A stretch of DNA of 64,000 bases from Arachidicoccus terrestris (GCF_020042345.1 NZ_CP083387.1:3968001-4032000); one strand, 5' to 3'; shown: positions 14,970 through 25,380, counted from the first letter of the stretch. Numbers and translations: made by a program. Notes: a model not told the origin generated them from the sequence alone.

Positions 14970-17903
14970 ATGCAAACCGAGAATTCATCCAGTCGTTCAA
15001 AAGCCGCCAAGAATAAGCAGGCGAATATATTAGAAGTGTCTAATTCAAACAAAAAGAAAGTAAATAATGCTGCTAAAAAAGTGAAGACAAATAACGAAGT
15101 CATATCTCAACCAAGAACAAAAGATCAGGATATATTTATTAAAGGCGCCCGGACGCACAATCTAAAAAATGTGTCGGTTGCTTTTCCCAGAAATAAATTT
15201 ATTGTAGTCACAGGTGTATCCGGCAGTGGGAAGTCTTCCCTCACGATTGACACTTTATTTGCAGAAGGGCAAAGACGTTATGCAGAGAGCCTGAATGCCT
15301 ATGTCAGGCAGTTCATGGCCAGAATGGATAAACCCGATGTCGATTATATCAAAGGCTTATGCCCTGCCATTGCCATTGAGCAGAAAGTGACCACCCGTAC
15401 ACCACGAAGCACTGTCGGTTCCATGACTGAAATATATGACTATCTGCGCCTTTTATTTGCAAGGATAGGTATTACGGTCTCTCCTGTCAGTGGTCGGGAG
15501 GTAAAAAAAGATGATGTTGCTGATGTATTGCAAACAGTTCAAAACTGCAAGGATGGCGCTCGGTTGTATATCATGAGTCGTTTTAAAGAACAGGCTGGCA
15601 GAGATAGCCGGGAAGAACTGGAGATCCTGATTCAAAAAGGGTTTTCCCGGATTTGCCTGCTGCCAGTTGACGAAGCTGCTGAATTGCTGGCAATAGATGA
15701 ATTATTACAGCTAACAGAAAAGGAACTCAAGAAAAAATTGCTTAAAAAATCAGTTTACGTCCTGATTGACCGAATAAAGAAACGCGAATTCACGGAAGAA
15801 GACATACACAGAATTACTGATTCCATTGAAACTGCTTTTTATGAAGGTGAAGAAGAAATGACACTGTTAATTGATGAGAAAACACTTAATTTTAGCCGCA
15901 AGTTCGAGCTCGATGGCATTGTGTTTGAACCGCCTGTTCCCAACTTATTTTCTTTTAATAATCCCTATGGTGCCTGCCCGACTTGTGAAGGGTTTGGCCA
16001 GGTATTGGGTATTGATAAGGATCTGGTAATTCCCGATCAGAGACTCAGTGTATTTGAAGGAGCAGTAGCTCCATGGAAGGGAGAGAAAATGGTATGGTGG
16101 AAAAAGCAATTTATAAAACACGCGAACAAGTTTGATTTTCCAATTCATAAGCCATACCAGGACCTGACAGAAAAGCAAAAACGCTCCTTATGGAACGGTG
16201 ATGTCGACGCCTATGGTATCAATGATTTTTTTAAAGATATTCAGCAAAACCTGTATAAAATCCAATACAGGGTATTGCAGAGCCGCTATCGCGGCAGAAC
16301 GGATTGTCCGGACTGCGATGGCTATCGGTTAAGACCCGAAGCCCTATATGTGAAAGTAGGTGGGCTGCATATCGGTGAACTCTGCCGGATGCCGGTGGAA
16401 GAACTAAAGCCCTGGCTGGATAGTTTGGTCGCTAACCTGTCGGAACAGAATAAAAAAATAGCCGCCAGATTATTATTGGAGTTACAACAAAGATTGCAGA
16501 CTTTGCTGGATGTGGGTCTGGGGTATCTGACGCTGGAACGCATGGCCTCTACACTTAGTGGAGGGGAAAGCCAGCGTATACAATTAACCAGGAGCCTGGG
16601 CAGTAATCTGACAAATTCTCTGTATATATTAGATGAGCCTTCCATTGGCTTACATCCCAGAGATACTGACCGCCTGATTGGCGTATTAAAGCAACTGAAA
16701 TCATTGGGCAATACTATCGTGGTGGTTGAACATGATGAAATGATCATGCGAGAGGCAGATTATATTATTGATATGGGGCCGCTTGCTGCACACCTAGGCG
16801 GTCAGGTGATCGCCATGGGTACTGCTGATGAACTTATGAAAAATACCGAAAGCCTTACCGGTCAATATCTGAGTGGGGCCCTGAAAATTGACGCACCTAA
16901 AAAGGTTCGCTCTTTCACCAATAGTATTCAAGTGAAGGGAGCTCGTCAGCATAATTTGAAGAATATAGATATAAAATTCCCTCTGAATGTGATGTGTGTG
17001 GTAACCGGGGTATCAGGAAGCGGTAAAACGACGTTGGTAAAGCAAATACTGTATCCGGGTATTATGAAGCAAAAAGGTGGTACAACTGAAAAAGTGGGAC
17101 TGCACCAGTCCATAACCGGAGACCTTAGCCAGATAGGTCATGTTGAGATTGTTGACCAGAATCCGATTGGTAAATCTTCCAGAAGCAACCCGGTCACATA
17201 TATCAAGGCCTATGATGATATCCGACAGTTATATGCCAGGCAGTATCTTGCAAAAGTAAGAGGCTATACGGCCGGTTATTTTTCTTTTAATGTCGATGGC
17301 GGTCGGTGTGATGCCTGTAAAGGTGAAGGAGAACAAACCGTAGAAATGCAATTTCTGGCAGATGTCCATTTGGTCTGTGATGTCTGCAAGGGAAAGCGAT
17401 TTAAGCAAGAGGTGCTGGAAGTGACTTATAAAGAAAAGAGTATCCATGATGTACTGGAAATGAGCGTAGATGAGGCTGTTGAGTTTTTCAAAGATGAGAA
17501 GAATCTGGCAACTGCGCTCCTACCCCTTCAGCGTGTTGGCCTGGGGTATATTAAACTGGGACAACCTTCTAATACATTGAGTGGTGGCGAGGCACAGCGT
17601 GTTAAACTGGCCAGTTTTTTGAGTAAGAATAAGGCAGAAGATCATACATTATTTATTTTTGATGAGCCAACAACAGGACTTCATTTCCATGATATCCGTA
17701 AACTGCTTGATGCGTTTAATGCCTTAATTGATCAGGGGCATTCCCTGATCATTATCGAACATAATACGGATGTTATCAAATCCGCTGATTGGGTTATCGA
17801 TCTGGGGCCAGAGGCCGGGCAAAGAGGGGGACAGCTGGTATTTGAAGGGAAGCCGGCGGATCTTAAAAAAGTGCCTGCCAGTTATACAGGTAAATATCTT
17901 TGA
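14970..17903 (+). CDS. uvrA: Excinuclease ABC subunit A
   Basis: ATPase of the UvrABC nucleotide-excision repair complex that finds DNA lesions. From the ATG at 14970 it has 977 residues. Two ABC modules are visible: Walker A GVSGSGKSS near residue 80 and GVSGSGKTT near 679, and signatures LSGGESQRI (about 528) and LSGGEAQRV (about 870). Zinc-binding cysteine groups occur at CPTC, CPDC and CDAC...CDVC. The first 45 residues are a Lys/Asn/Ser-rich extension before the usual start (IFIKGARTHNLKNV). The frame is open to a TTG at 14895, but those codons encode a hydrophobic stretch unlike UvrA. TAACTTTA before the ATG resembles a -7 element. Confidence 0.96.
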   Translation: MQTENSSSRSKAAKNKQANILEVSNSNKKKVNNAAKKVKTNNEVISQPRTKDQDIFIKGARTHNLKNVSVAFPRNKFIVVTGVSGSGKSSLTIDTLFAEGQRRYAESLNAYVRQFMARMDKPDVDYIKGLCPAIAIEQKVTTRTPRSTVGSMTEIYDYLRLLFARIGITVSPVSGREVKKDDVADVLQTVQNCKDGARLYIMSRFKEQAGRDSREELEILIQKGFSRICLLPVDEAAELLAIDELLQLTEKELKKKLLKKSVYVLIDRIKKREFTEEDIHRITDSIETAFYEGEEEMTLLIDEKTLNFSRKFELDGIVFEPPVPNLFSFNNPYGACPTCEGFGQVLGIDKDLVIPDQRLSVFEGAVAPWKGEKMVWWKKQFIKHANKFDFPIHKPYQDLTEKQKRSLWNGDVDAYGINDFFKDIQQNLYKIQYRVLQSRYRGRTDCPDCDGYRLRPEALYVKVGGLHIGELCRMPVEELKPWLDSLVANLSEQNKKIAARLLLELQQRLQTLLDVGLGYLTLERMASTLSGGESQRIQLTRSLGSNLTNSLYILDEPSIGLHPRDTDRLIGVLKQLKSLGNTIVVVEHDEMIMREADYIIDMGPLAAHLGGQVIAMGTADELMKNTESLTGQYLSGALKIDAPKKVRSFTNSIQVKGARQHNLKNIDIKFPLNVMCVVTGVSGSGKTTLVKQILYPGIMKQKGGTTEKVGLHQSITGDLSQIGHVEIVDQNPIGKSSRSNPVTYIKAYDDIRQLYARQYLAKVRGYTAGYFSFNVDGGRCDACKGEGEQTVEMQFLADVHLVCDVCKGKRFKQEVLEVTYKEKSIHDVLEMSVDEAVEFFKDEKNLATALLPLQRVGLGYIKLGQPSNTLSGGEAQRVKLASFLSKNKAEDHTLFIFDEPTTGLHFHDIRKLLDAFNALIDQGHSLIIIEHNTDVIKSADWVIDLGPEAGQRGGQLVFEGKPADLKKVPASYTGKYL

Positions 17904-18044
17904 AATTGACTATATTTAATCAGTAATTAAAGGGAAACGTCGTAAAGTCGGAAGGAACAAATCGTTTTTTGTTTTAATGACTGTCTAGGTAATACATATT
18001 AGGATGTAACGTTTTCAATTCGATAACCTCAAACCGATAAATAT

Positions 18045-19454
18045 ATGAACATGAACCTGACTTTTCATGGAGCAGCCAGAACTGTAACCGGCTCTAAACA
18101 CCTGATTGAACTTAAAAACGGGAAGCAAATCCTTCTGGATTGTGGGATGTTTCAGGGAATGGGTAAAGAGACGGATGAGTTGAATGCAAATCTGGGATTT
18201 GACCCCACACAGATCACGTATATGTTTCTTTCCCATGCGCATATTGATCACTCTGGATTAATCCCTAAACTGGTTAAAGACGGGTATCAGGGAAAGATCT
18301 ATTGTACGGCAGGGACCAAGGACCTGGCGGCTATTTTACTGAGAGACTCCGCTAAAATCCAGATGGATGATGCCAAGTATTTTAATAAACGCCGTGCAAA
18401 ACAGCATTTACCGCCCGTGGAAGCGTTATATAATGATGAGGATGCAGAAAATGCGATTCCTCACTTAACAGCGGTAGATTATGATAAATGGCACAAAATC
18501 GATGATCAGATTGAAGTGATGTTTGCTGACGCAGGACATATCATTGGATCTGCTTCGGTGCATGTCAGGATAACTGAAGAGGGCAAGACAGAACAGATAT
18601 CTTTTAGTGGCGATGTGGGAAGGTATCGCGATATTATTCTAAAATCACCTGAGGCATTCCCGCAGGCTGATTATATTATTATCGAGAGTACTTATGGCAA
18701 TAGCCTGCATGATGCTGTATTTAACACGCCGGAACAGTTGTTGGGTTTTGTGCAGAAGACCTGTGTGGAGAAAAAAGGAAAATTGATTATTCCGGCCTTT
18801 AGTGTGGGTAGAACGCAGGAACTGCTGTATTTTCTTAATCAGCTTTCCAACGAGAAGTTATTACCTAAAGTGCCTGTATATGTAGACAGTCCGTTGAGCC
18901 GGGAGGCCACAAAAGTAACAGAGGCGCATGAAGAAGGCTTTAACAAACGAATTCGTAAGATGATGGACGTAGATGAGGATCCGTTTGATTTTGAGGGCCT
19001 GAAGTTTATCCAGTCAGTAGAAGAAAGTAAGGCACTTAATGATAACCATCAGCCGATGATTATTATTTCTGCCAGTGGGATGGCTGATGCGGGCAGAGTG
19101 CAACACCATATCCTCAACAATATTCTGGATCCTAAAAATACTATTTTGATCGTCGGATATTGTGAGCCTCATTCGCTGGGCGGACGGCTGATGCGCGGCG
19201 CACAGCAAGTTCGTATTTATGGAGACGAATATGATGTCAAGGCTGAAGTTGGTGTCATGCGCAGTATGAGCGCACATGGAGATTATGATGACTTAAGTCA
19301 GTTTCTGGCTTGTCAGGACCCGGCACAGGTAAAAATGACGTTTATTGTTCATGGAGAATACGATGTGCAGCAGGACTTTCAAAAGAGTCTGCAGAAAAAA
19401 GGCTTTAAGGAAGTATATGTGCCAGATATGCATCAGAAGTTTAACTTGCAATAA
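18045..19454 (+). CDS. MBL-fold/beta-CASP RNA-processing hydrolase
   Basis: 469 residues. The metallo-beta-lactamase motif HAHIDH is at residues 64-69 (LSHAHIDHSGLIPKL), with further metal ligands in ADAGHIIGSA and FSGDVGRY. The beta-CASP features follow: ESTYGNSLH, IPAFSVGRTQELLYFL, ISASGMADAGR and a C-terminal SAHGDYDDL with the last His. This is the family of CPSF73-like and YSH1-like nucleases, common in bacteria and archaea. An RNA substrate is likely but not shown. Start: ATG at 18045; a second ATG two codons later is equally possible. It ends at a clear terminator. Confidence 0.92.
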   Translation: MNMNLTFHGAARTVTGSKHLIELKNGKQILLDCGMFQGMGKETDELNANLGFDPTQITYMFLSHAHIDHSGLIPKLVKDGYQGKIYCTAGTKDLAAILLRDSAKIQMDDAKYFNKRRAKQHLPPVEALYNDEDAENAIPHLTAVDYDKWHKIDDQIEVMFADAGHIIGSASVHVRITEEGKTEQISFSGDVGRYRDIILKSPEAFPQADYIIIESTYGNSLHDAVFNTPEQLLGFVQKTCVEKKGKLIIPAFSVGRTQELLYFLNQLSNEKLLPKVPVYVDSPLSREATKVTEAHEEGFNKRIRKMMDVDEDPFDFEGLKFIQSVEESKALNDNHQPMIIISASGMADAGRVQHHILNNILDPKNTILIVGYCEPHSLGGRLMRGAQQVRIYGDEYDVKAEVGVMRSMSAHGDYDDLSQFLACQDPAQVKMTFIVHGEYDVQQDFQKSLQKKGFKEVYVPDMHQKFNLQ

Positions 19455-19482
19455 GCAAAGCGTCAAACTAAAATATCTACCG

Positions 19483-19514
19483 AAGGAGGTGTCAATTATT
19501 GGTACCTCCTTTTT
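19483..19514 (+). terminator. Terminator after the MBL-fold hydrolase gene
   Basis: Arms AAGGAGGT and ACCTCCTT with a 13-base loop, followed by a T-run (five T, 19510-19514). Confidence 0.85.
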
Positions 19515-20015
19515 CGTTGTATCGCACATATGATATGGGCAATATTGATGGATATTTCAATACGTTCAATGTGTATCGAATTTATTTACCGGGATCTTCC
19601 TGGAGTACCTTATTCGGTGTAGATCGCATATGGAAGAGTCAGTTTAGGTAGTGAAAAATCAATTATAAAAATTTAAATTTCTTACGCCCGAATAAACACA
19701 ACGCTTGTTTGAATCTTCCTAGCTTATGAAAGTATGGATAAATTAAGTTTTCTTTAAAAAAAGGAATCTTACAGCGTAATTGCGTTAATAAAAACATTCG
19801 TCTTTACCTCCTTTTCTACAAAAAACTTGTCATAAGCAGTAATTTTAGACAAAAGTGGCTATCTTAGCCACGATTGGCATGTTCTGATGCCGTTTTTGAT
19901 CAGGCCCTGTCCATGTTCACCTTTGACTGGTGATGGCCATTTACAGTTGGGCCGTACATTTTCCCTTTGCATCTGCAAGTTCGTTTTTGTTTCAGGGGAA
20001 TAATACATTTTTGTT
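19515..20015. other. Long leader/intergenic region before the amino-acid permease
   Basis: About 500 bases without a coding frame. The left half is AT-rich and shows nothing clear. The right part (19855-19980) holds several hairpins: GTGGCT/AGCCAC at 19855-19871 around a 5-base loop; GGCAT/ATGCC at about 19875-19890; and CACC/GGTG around TTTGACT at about 19919-19933, flanked by GGCC blocks. It could be a structured mRNA leader, but I do not recognise a known riboswitch. Confidence 0.35.
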
Positions 20016-21470
20016 ATGGAAAATCATAAGCAGGACGCACCACAAAATGGTGCACTGGTTCGTTCGTTTGGGCTAAAAATGGCCATTATTATCGTAATGA
20101 GTGCCATTATTGGTTCCGGGGTATTTAAAAAAGTGGCCCCTATGTCGGAGGTACTTCATTATCCCTGGATGGTTGTACTTGCCTGGGTGCTTGCCGGTAT
20201 CATAATATTATTCGGTGTATTCAGCATTGCAGAATTAGGGACAATGTTTCCACGTTCAGGCGGTCCTTTCGCGTGGCTGGAAGAAGTTTATGGGAAATTG
20301 GTTTCTTTTCTGTATGGGTGGTCTTGTTTTACAGTGATTCAGACAGCCGCTATTTCTTCAGTTGCCTTTGTCTTTGCAGGTGCCTTGGCAAGTTTTGTAC
20401 CTCTCCCCCAGTTACCGGCTCATATAGCGTCCATTAATATATTAGGATTAACACCGTTCTCTAATTTTGGCGGGAAATTAATAGCGAGTTTACTGATAAT
20501 AGGCCTTACGGTAGTTAATATTAGAGGCACTAAAAAGGGCGGCCATGTCAGTCTGGTATTTACTTTTTTAATCACACTGGCTATTTTGACTATTGTATGT
20601 CTTGCCTTCGGCTCCAAAACAGGAAGTATGGCAACGTTTGAAACTGTTGGTTCATTACTGCCTCCTGAAGGTTTTTCGATATTGACCTTTATTATGGCCA
20701 TGTTTATCGCTATGCGTCATGCCTTCTGGGGATATGAAGGATGGGTGGCACTCGGATTTATAGGAGAAGAACTGCATCACCCTAAAAAGAATCTGCCCAG
20801 AGCAATGATAATCGGTATAACACTTATTATATTATTATATGCGCTCCTGAATGCTGCTTACTTATACGTAATGCCTATTGACGAAATGCTGGCCGCCGTC
20901 AATGTTAATGAGAATACGATTGCCGCAGTCGTTGTTGTAGATAAGTTGGTGGGTGACGTCGGTGTATATGTTGTCAGTGGTATGATACTTATTTCTACGT
21001 TTGGCTGCACAAATGCGACAATTTTACTGTCTTCCAGAATTTACTATGCGATGGCCGGTAGCGGACTTTTCTTTAAGAAAGCCGCCAGGTGTCACCCCAA
21101 GAGAAATACGCCGGTCGGCGCACTTACATATCAGGGCATTTGGGGGGTTATTCTGGTCTTTTCCGGATCGTTTGATATGTTAACCGATCTGCTGATTATC
21201 GCCGCATTTGTTTTTTATGGATTGATCGTACTGGGAGTAGTTATCCTCAGGTACCGCAAGCCGGCTTTACCCAGACCGTATAAAACCTGGGGGTACCCAG
21301 TTGTGCCATGGGTGTTTCTGGTTTTTTGTGGGACGCTTTTAATCGTTTCCCTGATTGAGTCACCCGTTAAATCATTGATTGGCTTCTGCCTTATATTTTC
21401 AGGGCTGCCCTTCTTTTATTATTGGAGAAAGCAATTGAATATAAAAGCAAAAAAAGTCAAGACAGATTAA
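20016..21470 (+). CDS. APC-superfamily amino-acid permease
   Basis: 484 residues with about 12 hydrophobic helices. The first helix carries the substrate-binding signature IIGSGVFKK (usual form GxGIF), followed by a conserved WVLAGIIILFGVFSIAELGTMFPRSGGPFAWLEEVYG stretch typical of the LAT/basic amino-acid-polyamine group. Helix 6 has a conserved aromatic/Gly-rich part (MRHAFWGYEGWVALGFIGEE). It is an inner-membrane transporter; the exact amino acid cannot be told. It is preceded by a long leader with several hairpins and converges on the TonB receptor gene 23 bases away. Confidence 0.92.
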   Translation: MENHKQDAPQNGALVRSFGLKMAIIIVMSAIIGSGVFKKVAPMSEVLHYPWMVVLAWVLAGIIILFGVFSIAELGTMFPRSGGPFAWLEEVYGKLVSFLYGWSCFTVIQTAAISSVAFVFAGALASFVPLPQLPAHIASINILGLTPFSNFGGKLIASLLIIGLTVVNIRGTKKGGHVSLVFTFLITLAILTIVCLAFGSKTGSMATFETVGSLLPPEGFSILTFIMAMFIAMRHAFWGYEGWVALGFIGEELHHPKKNLPRAMIIGITLIILLYALLNAAYLYVMPIDEMLAAVNVNENTIAAVVVVDKLVGDVGVYVVSGMILISTFGCTNATILLSSRIYYAMAGSGLFFKKAARCHPKRNTPVGALTYQGIWGVILVFSGSFDMLTDLLIIAAFVFYGLIVLGVVILRYRKPALPRPYKTWGYPVVPWVFLVFCGTLLIVSLIESPVKSLIGFCLIFSGLPFFYYWRKQLNIKAKKVKTD

Positions 21471-21493
21471 CTCCGGTTCGGATAAATCATGGG

Positions 21494-23668
21494 TTACAGC
21501 CTGACCTGTATGCCGGTGAAATAATTGCACCCTGGCGCCGGGTTAAAGTAGCGACCTCCATATGCATTAATGTCATTGCCCAGGCTATAAACCTGATCCA
21601 GTATGTTATCCACACCAAAATATAGGTCAAACGACGTCTTATGGACATTAAAGCGATAACCTATTTTAGACTGCAGTAGCTGGTAGGCATCTGCATATAC
21701 TGAGGCGGCGTCATTTAGTGAAATCCGGCTTGTGGCGTTTAGTACAGTGTGTAGGTAAAAACCCTGTTTACTTTCGACATTTAGTCTAAATACCGCAATA
21801 TTTTTGGGCACTCCTGTCAGTGGGTTTCCGTTATAGATGTTATCCTCTATCTGGTAGTTTAAAAAATGATAAGGTTGATAGCTATAGCTACCACTTATCT
21901 GAACCTGACTGATCCAGCTTTCAGGCTGGTTGCCGGCAAATAATCGATATCGTACCCAGAGTTCAGCACCTTTTTGACTGGTGACGCCGGCGTTGACGTA
22001 ATATTCCATATTGTCCTGATCTGCCCTGCGTACAATGGCGTTTTTTAGTTTGAAACTGTAGATACTACCTTCAAAGTCTACATGGTTGTTAAAGGCATGC
22101 CCTCTTACCCCTCCTTCCAGATTCCAGCCTCGTTCTGCCTGAAGGTTTTGTTCAAAACGTCCGTCAGAGGGATGTATTTCGGCTAGTGTCGGCGTTGAAA
22201 ATCCCTTTGCGGCAGTTGCGTAAATGGCAAGTGTGGGCCGTATTTTATAAGTCAGCCCTATTTTAGGAGACCATAAATAATCGGTTTTTGCAATCGCATC
22301 TTTTAATTGCCCGGGGTCAGTCAATCGGTGGTATCGCAGTTTTTGCTGGTTTGTACTGATGCCGGCCTGTAGATGCCATTTGTTTTGGGGGTCAAGGTCT
22401 GCAGAGAACTGGACAAAAAATGATTTTCTCTGCAAGACTAATCTGTCTTTGTATTGAACCGTATCCGGGACACCTTTATTGTTGCCAAAATTATCTATCC
22501 TGGATCTCCCTGCTATCCATTCCATCCCGGCAAGGAGCTTCCAATTGCTGATGGCGTCATTATTATGGACTGAAAAAACGGTTCTTCCTCCATAATTGCT
22601 CTCCTTTCTTTTCTCATAATTGGTCGTGAACGGATTTTTGAAATCAGTGTGGCTCCAGAGGACAGCTGTTTCATTATTTATATAATTATTGATTTTTGAT
22701 TTAAGGCTGGCGCCACCAAAAATAGTACGGTTGAATATGGCTGCCTGTTGTTCTATAGACCGCGGATAGGCGGTCGTGTCTGTCCCAAGTTGACTTTTGG
22801 TTATGCCTCCCGGTGTCTGATAATGCAGGTAACTGTAGAACCCGATCAAGTCAAGCTGTAACGCACCCGAGAGCTTAAATTGCGAGGAATAATTGACAAT
22901 TGACCGCCCGGCCGTGTCCTGGGCCCTGTCTCCTTTGGAGTAAAAATGGCTTGCGCTGATATAGGTATGGCTCTTCTTACCGGAATGTTCCCAGCTGCCC
23001 GTAGGGTTAATGCGGCCGAAACTTCCCATTGTATACCCTAGTGTCAAGTTGTTTTGTGTAGAATCTTTAAATCCTGCCGGCGAATGCAATAACACCGCTC
23101 CGCCTGTTCCCGCTCCATATAAGCTGCCTGCAGGTCCTTTAATAATTTCTGCTGCGTGAATCTGTTCGGGACCGATGGATTGAAGGTAAGTATTGCCGCC
23201 GGCATCTGTCAACGGAATGCCGTCCAGATAGAATTTTATGCCTCTTACGCCGTACGGAGACCTCAGTAAACTGCCCCTGATGGAAAGCCTTAAACTTCCG
23301 GGAGATCTCTGCTCCAGTCTGACTCCCGGAGTGGTATTAAAGGCAGACACAAAAGAGCTGTTGTCAATAAACTGCAGATCCTCATTATTGAGGGAAAAGA
23401 GTGAGGCGGCCACGTCCAGGCCGTCGCCTCGCCCCTGAAATGCAGTGATCGTAACAGTTGATAAATTATGGGGAAGACTGTCTACACTGACTGAAGGCAC
23501 ATTTTTGGAGGTCGTATCCTTTTTAACTGGCATAGGCTGCGCTTTTGCATTAGCTATAGACAGCCCCGTGCTGACCAATAGTGTCAAAATTATACACCGG
23601 CTTACCGGTTTGTTGATGCACATTAATCTCTTACTTGGATTTCTTTCGTACCGCCCGCGATTTTTCAT
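21494..23668 (-). CDS. TonB-dependent outer-membrane receptor
   Basis: 724 residues. A signal peptide is present (CIILTLLVSTGLSIANAKAQ), followed by a short linker, a plug domain from about residue 70 to 190 (VSAFNTTPGVRLEQRSPGSLRLSIRGS, IKFYLDGIPLTDAGG, IIKGPAGSLYGAGTGGAVLL) and a 22-strand-type barrel with many aromatic girdle residues. There is no N-terminal carboxypeptidase-like domain and no SusD partner next to it, so it resembles siderophore, metal or cobalamin receptors more than SusC. The C-terminal end is GIQVRL. An alternative start at the ATG at 23623 gives a neater signal peptide. Ligand unknown. Convergent with the permease gene. Confidence 0.92.
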   Translation of the reverse strand: MKNRGRYERNPSKRLMCINKPVSRCIILTLLVSTGLSIANAKAQPMPVKKDTTSKNVPSVSVDSLPHNLSTVTITAFQGRGDGLDVAASLFSLNNEDLQFIDNSSFVSAFNTTPGVRLEQRSPGSLRLSIRGSLLRSPYGVRGIKFYLDGIPLTDAGGNTYLQSIGPEQIHAAEIIKGPAGSLYGAGTGGAVLLHSPAGFKDSTQNNLTLGYTMGSFGRINPTGSWEHSGKKSHTYISASHFYSKGDRAQDTAGRSIVNYSSQFKLSGALQLDLIGFYSYLHYQTPGGITKSQLGTDTTAYPRSIEQQAAIFNRTIFGGASLKSKINNYINNETAVLWSHTDFKNPFTTNYEKRKESNYGGRTVFSVHNNDAISNWKLLAGMEWIAGRSRIDNFGNNKGVPDTVQYKDRLVLQRKSFFVQFSADLDPQNKWHLQAGISTNQQKLRYHRLTDPGQLKDAIAKTDYLWSPKIGLTYKIRPTLAIYATAAKGFSTPTLAEIHPSDGRFEQNLQAERGWNLEGGVRGHAFNNHVDFEGSIYSFKLKNAIVRRADQDNMEYYVNAGVTSQKGAELWVRYRLFAGNQPESWISQVQISGSYSYQPYHFLNYQIEDNIYNGNPLTGVPKNIAVFRLNVESKQGFYLHTVLNATSRISLNDAASVYADAYQLLQSKIGYRFNVHKTSFDLYFGVDNILDQVYSLGNDINAYGGRYFNPAPGCNYFTGIQVRL

Positions 23669-23761
23669 TATCCAAATTTAAACAACAGAGGATGATTCAC
23701 AAGGCTTTTATGTAATTATATATCCGAGAACTCATGTACATATCTTCATTAAAAGATTGCT

Positions 23762-25327
23762 TTAAGCCGGAAAAAGAATATGCCTTTTGTCTCTCAATTT
23801 CAGGAACGCTTTGGGTAAACAGTCAATTAAGTCTTGAGCAATCAATGATTCAGCAGCTCCTTTTTTGATGTAGTAGTCTCCTGCCAGACCATGCAAATGC
23901 ACACCCAGAATAGCCGCTTGCGTGGGTGGATACCCTTGTGCCATTAGTGCAGTAATAATACCTGTCAGAACATCGCCGCTCCCTGCAGTGGCCATTCCGG
24001 CATTGCCACTTAAGTTATAGTGAATATTTCCATCCGGCGTGCAGATAGCAGTTCGGTGCCCTTTAAGTACGATGACCAGATGCCATTGCTGTGCTTTCCT
24101 TTTTGCCAGTTCGACTTGCTCTAAAGAGTCTTTGCTATTACCGAATAGTCTTTGAAATTCGCCAGGATGCGGTGTTAAGATACTACTTGCCGGAATTAAT
24201 GCTAAAATAGCTTCTGGATCTGTCGCAATAATATTCAATGCATCTGCATCCAATACTAATGCATCTTTTCTGGTTTTCAGGAAAGCCTTTAATGCGCTGA
24301 CAGATTCAGGATGTGTATCCATTCCCGGGCCGATTCCATAAGTTGCTTTTCTGATGGGATCAATATCAGATACATAGCTATCGCCAGCTGGCTCAAACAT
24401 GGCTTCAGGGGCGTTGATTTGCAGAATCTCGTAACCGCATTTGGGGGCCTGTATAAATACCTTTCCCACACCTGCCCGAAGCGCGGCCCTGGCGGAAAGA
24501 GAAATGGCTCCTATTTTGCCATAACTGCCACCTACTAAAACAACGGTGCCAAAATTTCCTTTGTGCCCGAATGAATGCTTTGATCTGGGCTGATAGAATT
24601 GAGCGGCTGCTTTTATATCAATAGCATAAATATTTGAACTTTCCTGTTGGGTAAAAGACGCACTTAGGCCAATGTCTAACAGGTGAACCTTCCCGGTATA
24701 CTTTGCTGATTCAGGATGCAAAAAACTTCGCTTATATGCCTGAAAAGAGAGTGTATAGGCTGCCTGGATGATATTTAGGTTGTCGTCCTCTCCGGGCGGA
24801 AGGTGGTCAGGTGTTAATCCACTGGGTAAATCGATGGCAATAGTCGGTTTGTCTGCATTGGATAGGAATTTGATAAGTCTGTTAATCACTTCGTTGCTTT
24901 TACCGGGGTTATAGCCGGTGCCTAAAAGCGCATCGATTATGACCAGCGGTTTCGGCGTCTTTAAAGGAATTAATAGATCGGTTTTATCAAAAGCAACGAT
25001 CGCGTTTTCTGCTGTTTTAGGGAACTCCCTGCTCAGATAGTTCCAATGATCCAGCGTTGCTTTCCGGAACTCCGCTGGCGGGTTGGAAAGTATAATTTTT
25101 ACCTGATAGCCGGCATGTAATAAATTTCTGGCGATTACGATACCGTCTCCTCCATTGCCCCCTTTGCCGCAGACAATATAAAATTCGACTGACTGATCGA
25201 ATTTCTTTTTAATCCAGCGAGCACAGGCGTCGCCCGCCCGCTGCATCAGCGTTGTTTGAACAATGTTTTCACCAGCCATCGTTGCCTCGTCCCATTTTTT
25301 AATTTGGCCGGCATTAAATATTTTCAT
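23762..25327 (-). CDS. nnr: Bifunctional NAD(P)HX epimerase/ADP-dependent dehydratase
   Basis: Repairs hydrated NADH and NADPH. The 521-residue product is the fused form. The N-terminal epimerase (YjeF-N type, about residues 1-215) has VCGKGGNGGDGIVIARNL, which includes the GNGGDG motif, and IDALLGTGYNPG. The C-terminal ribokinase-like dehydratase (about 230-521) has HKGNFGTVVLVGG, a PHPGEFQRL motif and the catalytic GNAGMATAGSGDVLTGII near residue 450. Length and domain order are normal. dnaE lies 53 bases upstream on the same strand, so read-through from dnaE is possible. Confidence 0.95.
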   Translation of the reverse strand: MKIFNAGQIKKWDEATMAGENIVQTTLMQRAGDACARWIKKKFDQSVEFYIVCGKGGNGGDGIVIARNLLHAGYQVKIILSNPPAEFRKATLDHWNYLSREFPKTAENAIVAFDKTDLLIPLKTPKPLVIIDALLGTGYNPGKSNEVINRLIKFLSNADKPTIAIDLPSGLTPDHLPPGEDDNLNIIQAAYTLSFQAYKRSFLHPESAKYTGKVHLLDIGLSASFTQQESSNIYAIDIKAAAQFYQPRSKHSFGHKGNFGTVVLVGGSYGKIGAISLSARAALRAGVGKVFIQAPKCGYEILQINAPEAMFEPAGDSYVSDIDPIRKATYGIGPGMDTHPESVSALKAFLKTRKDALVLDADALNIIATDPEAILALIPASSILTPHPGEFQRLFGNSKDSLEQVELAKRKAQQWHLVIVLKGHRTAICTPDGNIHYNLSGNAGMATAGSGDVLTGIITALMAQGYPPTQAAILGVHLHGLAGDYYIKKGAAESLIAQDLIDCLPKAFLKLRDKRHILFPA

Positions 25328-25380
25328 GGCTTGCTGTTTAATATGAATAATTGGAGATCAGAGATGGAATCTTGCATCTG

